From: Hyphomicrobium_A sp036559705
Lineage (GTDB): Bacteria > Pseudomonadota > Alphaproteobacteria > Rhizobiales > Hyphomicrobiaceae
Length of the DNA stretch: 64,000 bases
Assembly: GCA_036559705.1 (NCBI GenBank)
Contig: DATBSP010000012.1
Location: forward strand, 1 to 64,000
Direction: 5' to 3'
Positions within the stretch are counted from its first letter, which is position 1. Each line of letters opens with the position of its first letter. The notes under the pieces were generated by a model, which did no database searches, was not told the origin of the DNA, and saw only the letters and a program-made list of their open reading frames with translations. Both the position numbers and the translations under genes were made by a program. Of this stretch, positions 59,894 to 64,000 are shown piece after piece.

Positions 59894-60850
59894 ATGGTCA
59901 AGGTTCGGCACTGGCGCAGGGCGCACCGCGAGCAGAAGAAGGGCGTTGCCAAGGCATTCGGCATGGATCCGATCCTACCGAGACTAGAGCGAGAGACGCG
60001 CCGCCGGCGCGGTGCCCCAATGTTCCGGCACCAGCGCGTGCCGGTGCGCATGCTGGTGCCCAACTTCTTCACGCTCCTGGCGCTGTGCGCTGGCCTAACC
60101 TCGATCCGCATGTCCATTGAAGGCCGCTATGAGTTGGCTTTGGGTGCCATCGTGTTCGCTGCACTGCTCGACGGCATCGACGGCCGTGTTGCGCGCCTGC
60201 TGAAGGCGTCCTCGCGCTTCGGCGCAGAGCTTGACAGTCTCGCCGACTTCGTCAACTTCGGTGTGGCCCCGGCGTTCCTGATCTTCACCTGGGGTCTCGG
60301 CGATCTAAAGAGCCTCGGCTGGATCTGCGTCATGATCTTCGCGCTCGCGTCGGCGCTGCGGCTGGCGCGCTTTAACGTGGCGCTCGACGACGACAAGCCG
60401 AAGTGGCAGTCGGCGTACTTCAGCGGCATGCCCACCCCGGCAGCGGCGATCGTCGTGTTGCTGCCGGTCTATGTCGAGCACCTGGGATTCGGTGCCATCC
60501 GCTCGTCGCCGTTCATGCTCGACGTGGTGCTGGTCTACACGCTCGCCATCGCCTTCCTGATGGTGTCGAACATCCCGACGTTCTCCGGCAAGCTGCTTGG
60601 CGAGCGCATATCGCGCGAGTACGTGCTGCCTCTGTTCATGCTGGCGATCGGCTTCGTCGCCCTGCTCATCACCTATCCGTTCGGAACTCTGACGGGTGCT
60701 TGCCTCATCTATCTGGCGACCATCCCGATCAGCTGGCGCCGCTTCGGACAGATGCTGGCGGCCTCGCCCCCGGTGCCGGCGGAGGAACCCGAGAGCACGA
60801 CGCCGCGACGCGTCGTCGCCATCCGCTCGGGCGAGCCCCCCTCGCACTAA
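59894..60850 (+). CDS. pssA: CDP-diacylglycerol-serine O-phosphatidyltransferase
   Basis: Makes phosphatidylserine from CDP-diacylglycerol and serine in the membrane. 318 residues with about eight membrane helices. The CDP-alcohol phosphotransferase motif is complete: DGIDGRVARLL, then RFGAELDSLAD. The first 40 basic residues could be an extension, as the core starts at MFRHQRVPVRMLVPNFF. Co-transcribed with psd. Confidence 0.96.
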   Translation: MVKVRHWRRAHREQKKGVAKAFGMDPILPRLERETRRRRGAPMFRHQRVPVRMLVPNFFTLLALCAGLTSIRMSIEGRYELALGAIVFAALLDGIDGRVARLLKASSRFGAELDSLADFVNFGVAPAFLIFTWGLGDLKSLGWICVMIFALASALRLARFNVALDDDKPKWQSAYFSGMPTPAAAIVVLLPVYVEHLGFGAIRSSPFMLDVVLVYTLAIAFLMVSNIPTFSGKLLGERISREYVLPLFMLAIGFVALLITYPFGTLTGACLIYLATIPISWRRFGQMLAASPPVPAEEPESTTPRRVVAIRSGEPPSH

Positions 60851-60866
60851 ATTCGACGCAAGATAA

Positions 60867-62897
60867 TCAGCGCTGCTGGCGTTGGATGAGCCGGTCGCGC
60901 AACGATTTCAGCGCTGTACCCGGCACGTCCCTTTCGTCCGCGGCAGCCTCCTGAGGCTGCGGCACCCCCGGCAGGCCGTCCTTGCACGGTCCGGCGGTCG
61001 GCCGGGCGGGCGGCGGCGCGGGACGGACGCCATTGGCGCCGGGCGCAAGCGGCTGGGGTGCCGCCCGCGAGAACTCGCTGTCGCGTCGCGGCGGTTGTTG
61101 CGGCCCTGCGCGGCGCGGGTCGGGCTGGCGGGTCTGTTCGGGTGCAGCGGATAGGGTCGACTCGGGCCCGAAGCCTTCGGCGAGGAACGCCGGGTGCTGG
61201 CCAAGATCGCCGCCGGCGCCAATGTCGGACGTGCGCCACTTCTCGACCACCTGCTCGAGGAAGCCCTCGTCGCCGACCGACTTCTGCCAGTGCTCGGTGA
61301 AGCGCGCCGTGGTGGAGCGCGGCAGGCAGTTGGCCGGCAGCTCGTCGAACTTGATGCGCACCGGCAGCGCCACGCCGTCGCCGAAGGCCAGCGCCTCGCG
61401 CTGGCCGAGCGAGGGGAGGAACTCAAGCAGGCCCGATCCCGTGTCGGTGATGGCGGAGGTAACGATCTCCTGGTCACGGTCGTTCGACAAGCGCAGCGCA
61501 AACACGGTGTTGCACTGGGAGAGAATCGTCGGATCGACCTCCGCCGGGCGCTGCGAGACGATGCACAGCGCAACGCCGTATTTGCGGCCTTCCTTGGCGA
61601 TCTTGGCGATGGCGCGTTTGCACGGCTCGAAGCCGAGGTGGTCGGCTGCGGGGACGTAGCGGTGGGCCTCTTCGCAGACGAGCGTTAGCGGCACCTTGCC
61701 CTCGCACCAATGGGCAAAATCGAAGGTCATGCGCGCCAGGACCGAGACGACCACGTTGACGATCTCCGTCGGCAACCCGGTCAGCTCGACGATGGTGATG
61801 GGCTTGTTGTTGACCGGCACGCGGAAAATGCGGCTCAGCACCTGGGTCATACCGTCGTAGATCGTGAGCGAGCCGAACATGAAGGAGTAGCGGCCGTCCT
61901 GTGAGATGGAATCGATGTGCGTGCGCAGCTGGCGGTAAGGCGAAAGGTCCCGCTTGTTCTCGAGCTTGCCCATGCGCTCGTCGATAAGGCCGGTCAGGTC
62001 GGAGATGCGGTAGGGCACCGGCGTGTCCACGGTGAAGCGCGCCGATTGCTCGGGCATGGCGCGGCGCTTCGCCTGGTTGTCGCGGGCGCGCCCGGCGCCG
62101 TAGCGCGCCTTGGCGATGGGGATCAGCTCCTGCAGGATCTCGATCTCCGCCTTGCGCGTCTGATCGGAGATTAGCACCTCCACAACCTCCTCGAAGTTGA
62201 GGAGCCAGAAGGGCAGTTGCAAGTTGCGCGGGCTGATGACCTCGGCCCATTCGCTGAAGGCAGTGGCGTACTCGTTATGCGGATCGAGCAGCACGATGTG
62301 CGCAGCCGGATTGCGATCGAGGATCGAGCGCAGGATGAGGGCGGTGGTGCAGGACTTGCCCGTGCCGGTGGTGCCGAGGATGGCCAGATGCTTGCCGAGC
62401 AGCTCGTCGACGCGGACCATGGCCGGGATGGAGGTGTCCTGACGGAGGCAGCCAACGCGTACCGAGCGACTCGGGTCGCCGCAAAAGGCGGCTACCAGCT
62501 CGGCTTTGGAGGCGACGCGCACGCGGTCGCCGAGCGAAGGGTAAGCTGTGACGCCGCGGGCAAATATCGTCGCCTGACCCGTTTCATCGCGCCATAGCTC
62601 GCCGACGAGGCCCAGCTCGGCGATCCAGATCTCGGTGTCGGCATCGCTGTGGGCCGGCACTGGCACGCTCAGCGCGTAGATGATCGCCAGTACGACAGTC
62701 TTCGCCGTATCGATTGCCATCAGCGTGCCCATGTCGGGGCGGTCCGCCGCGCGCGTTCGTCCGGCCTTGGGGCCGTCGAGCAGCACAATGGCCTTGGAGC
62801 CGGTCACCGACACGATGCGGCCGAGTGATTTGTCGCTCGCCCTTTGACCGCGCATAGCGCCGGGCATGGTCAAGTGCATGTCTGCCATTTCGCTCAC
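60867..62897 (-). CDS. HerA-like ATPase (DUF87)
   Basis: A 676-residue FtsK-HerA superfamily ATPase with an N-terminal HAS-barrel-like region, then Walker A LGTTGTGKSCT, VLLDPHNEYATAF, the Walker B region LTLVCEEAHRYVP, and the sensor stretch SQCNTVFALRLSNDRDQ. Pro/Ala/Arg-rich C-terminus. HerA-type hexamers pump DNA in double-strand break repair (usually with NurA, not seen here). It shares 4 bases (ATGA) with the histidine kinase gene upstream. Confidence 0.88.
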   Translation of the reverse strand: MSEMADMHLTMPGAMRGQRASDKSLGRIVSVTGSKAIVLLDGPKAGRTRAADRPDMGTLMAIDTAKTVVLAIIYALSVPVPAHSDADTEIWIAELGLVGELWRDETGQATIFARGVTAYPSLGDRVRVASKAELVAAFCGDPSRSVRVGCLRQDTSIPAMVRVDELLGKHLAILGTTGTGKSCTTALILRSILDRNPAAHIVLLDPHNEYATAFSEWAEVISPRNLQLPFWLLNFEEVVEVLISDQTRKAEIEILQELIPIAKARYGAGRARDNQAKRRAMPEQSARFTVDTPVPYRISDLTGLIDERMGKLENKRDLSPYRQLRTHIDSISQDGRYSFMFGSLTIYDGMTQVLSRIFRVPVNNKPITIVELTGLPTEIVNVVVSVLARMTFDFAHWCEGKVPLTLVCEEAHRYVPAADHLGFEPCKRAIAKIAKEGRKYGVALCIVSQRPAEVDPTILSQCNTVFALRLSNDRDQEIVTSAITDTGSGLLEFLPSLGQREALAFGDGVALPVRIKFDELPANCLPRSTTARFTEHWQKSVGDEGFLEQVVEKWRTSDIGAGGDLGQHPAFLAEGFGPESTLSAAPEQTRQPDPRRAGPQQPPRRDSEFSRAAPQPLAPGANGVRPAPPPARPTAGPCKDGLPGVPQPQEAAADERDVPGTALKSLRDRLIQRQQR

Positions 62898-63763
62898 GAT
62901 GCGGGCTCCCGGTGCGAGGTATCATTCTGGACATCGGCGCTGATGAACGGGAAGCTCACCTCCACCGACGTTCCCATGCCCTTCTGGCTGTTGATCTTGA
63001 GTTCGCCGCCGTGCAGCTTGACGAGCGCTCTGGCGATCGGCAGCCCGAGACCGGTGCCCTCGCGCCAGCCCGCGTGACTGGCATCCACCTGGCCGAAGGG
63101 CGTGAGGCCGACCGCGATCTCTTTCGCCGTCATGCCGACGCCGGTGTCGCACACACTGACGAGAACGCCGTTGCGCTTCAACTCGGCGATGACGTCAACG
63201 GAGCCGCCGCTGCGCGTGAATTTTAGCGCGTTGGAGATGAGATTGGTGAATATCTGACGCAGGCGGACGCCATCGCCACTGATCGCCGGCAGGTTGGGGT
63301 CGATGTGCTCCTCGAACAGCACCCCGGCGTTCTCCGCCATCATTCGGAACGAGGAGGCCGAGGCGCTCAGCACCTCGCCGAGGTCCACGTCACTGGGATC
63401 CATCACGGCTTTGCCGCTCTGTATCTTCGATATGTCGAGGATGTTGTTGATGACGGCTAGCAGGTGCCCGGCGGCGTCGTGAATGAGGTTGGCGTAGTCG
63501 GCCACCTCGATGCCCGACAGTTGTCGCTCGTCCTGCTCGGAGAGAAGCTTGGAGAAGCCGATGATGGCATTGAGCGGCGTGCGCAGCTCATGGCTCATAT
63601 TGGCGATGAACTCGGACTTCACCTTGCTGGCGAGCTCGGCCTCGATACGTCCCGAATGCTCGGCAACGCGCGCGCGATGACGAAGTACGGCGTCGCCCAA
63701 CAGCGAAGCATACTCCCTTATTAAGGACGCAGGTTTTTGGTTAGCTAAGGGGCCGCTGAACAT
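62894..63763 (-). CDS. Sensor histidine kinase
   Basis: A 289-residue kinase, no membrane span. N-terminal helix region (residues 1-48), HisKA with His58 in FIANMSHELRTPLNAIIGFS, then the ATPase domain: N box RQIFTNLISNALKFT, G1 DTGVGM, and G2 GTGLGLPIARAL. The ATG at 63763 is chosen over the longer open frame because the extension is composition-poor; the ribosome site is weak. Its partner regulator is not in the window. It overlaps the HerA-like gene, so they are co-expressed. Confidence 0.87.
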   Translation of the reverse strand: MFSGPLANQKPASLIREYASLLGDAVLRHRARVAEHSGRIEAELASKVKSEFIANMSHELRTPLNAIIGFSKLLSEQDERQLSGIEVADYANLIHDAAGHLLAVINNILDISKIQSGKAVMDPSDVDLGEVLSASASSFRMMAENAGVLFEEHIDPNLPAISGDGVRLRQIFTNLISNALKFTRSGGSVDVIAELKRNGVLVSVCDTGVGMTAKEIAVGLTPFGQVDASHAGWREGTGLGLPIARALVKLHGGELKINSQKGMGTSVEVSFPFISADVQNDTSHREPAS

Positions 63764-63905
63764 CGCATATTTTGATTGTGATCTCTGCGGCGCGAAGCTA
63801 GTCGGCAGATCGTAACGGGCGGTTAACCGCCATCTGTTCCTGAAACGAACAAAGGGTTTAGCGACGTGCCGGGGCGGCACGTCAAATGATGCATCGTGGC
63901 GAGTC

Positions 63906-64000
63906 TTATCGCGTGACGAAGTTGAAGGGGACCTGCACTTCGAGTGGCCCGCTCGCGATCTCCTGCGGCAGCGGCGGGAAGGGCGCCGCGCGATCGAGCG
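63906..64000 (-). CDS. TonB family protein, C-terminal end (5' part outside window)
   Basis: Thirty residues at the edge on the minus strand read RAAPFPPLPQEI, then VQVPFNFVTR and stop TAA (63906-63908). PFPPLP and the closing V-P-F-x-F are typical of the last strand of a TonB C-terminal domain, which links the energised inner membrane to outer-membrane receptors. Only the tail is visible. Confidence 0.6.
   Translation of the reverse strand, partial: LDRAAPFPPLPQEIASGPLEVQVPFNFVTR

Overview
This 64-kb window comes from a GC-rich (roughly 63-65 %) alphaproteobacterial chromosome, most likely order Hyphomicrobiales (Rhizobiales). The evidence is gene order and family membership: ileS-lspA, tRNA-Ala(GGC) next to a TIGR02300 (FYDLN acid) gene and aroA-cmk-rpsA-sppA-ihfB, trpFBA-accD-folC, fumC-DUF4169-ribbon-helix-helix, sspB beside a circularly permuted two-piece tmRNA gene, thyA-folA-hflK-hflC-DUF2065-Do protease, and psd-pssA. 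I cannot name the genus from sequence alone.

Layout. 1-2.4 kb: end of ileS, lspA, a BamF-like lipoprotein, and a 29-residue pqqA-type peptide gene with its own terminator and no other pqq gene in view. 2.4-9.1 kb: an accessory stretch of small genes, with a duplicated module of a bactofilin gene followed by an unrecognised partner gene, plus a broken third copy of the partner. 9.3-30.2 kb: housekeeping core with translation (tRNA, rpsA), aromatic amino acid synthesis (aroA, trpF, trpB, trpA), fatty acid and folate synthesis (accD, folC), repair (uvrD), an AsmA-family envelope protein and fumC.

30.4-48 kb: a second accessory stretch rich in decayed genes. It holds an autotransporter with two frameshifts, two premature stops and an internally inverted block; a diguanylate cyclase without its sensor part; an HxlR regulator and a RibD/DHFR-like reductase with scrambled middles; and a collapsed GAF-PAS-EAL gene. 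Intact genes lie between them: a PHB-depolymerase-type esterase with a ribbon-helix-helix regulator, a hydrolase with the full fluoroacetate dehalogenase residue set, an SRPBCC-ArsR pair with palindromes in its leader, a LysR/hydrolase/flavin-barrel cluster, and a two-subunit molybdenum hydroxylase.

48-52.3 kb: small secreted or unknown proteins (one with a VHL beta-type domain, one DUF4241) and sspB. 52.3-64 kb: permuted ssrA, a CPBP protease, thyA-folA (linked dTMP and folate chemistry), hflKC and a Do-type protease (membrane and periplasmic quality control), psd-pssA (phosphatidylethanolamine synthesis), a HerA-like ATPase with an overlapping histidine kinase, and the 3' end of a TonB-type gene at the edge.
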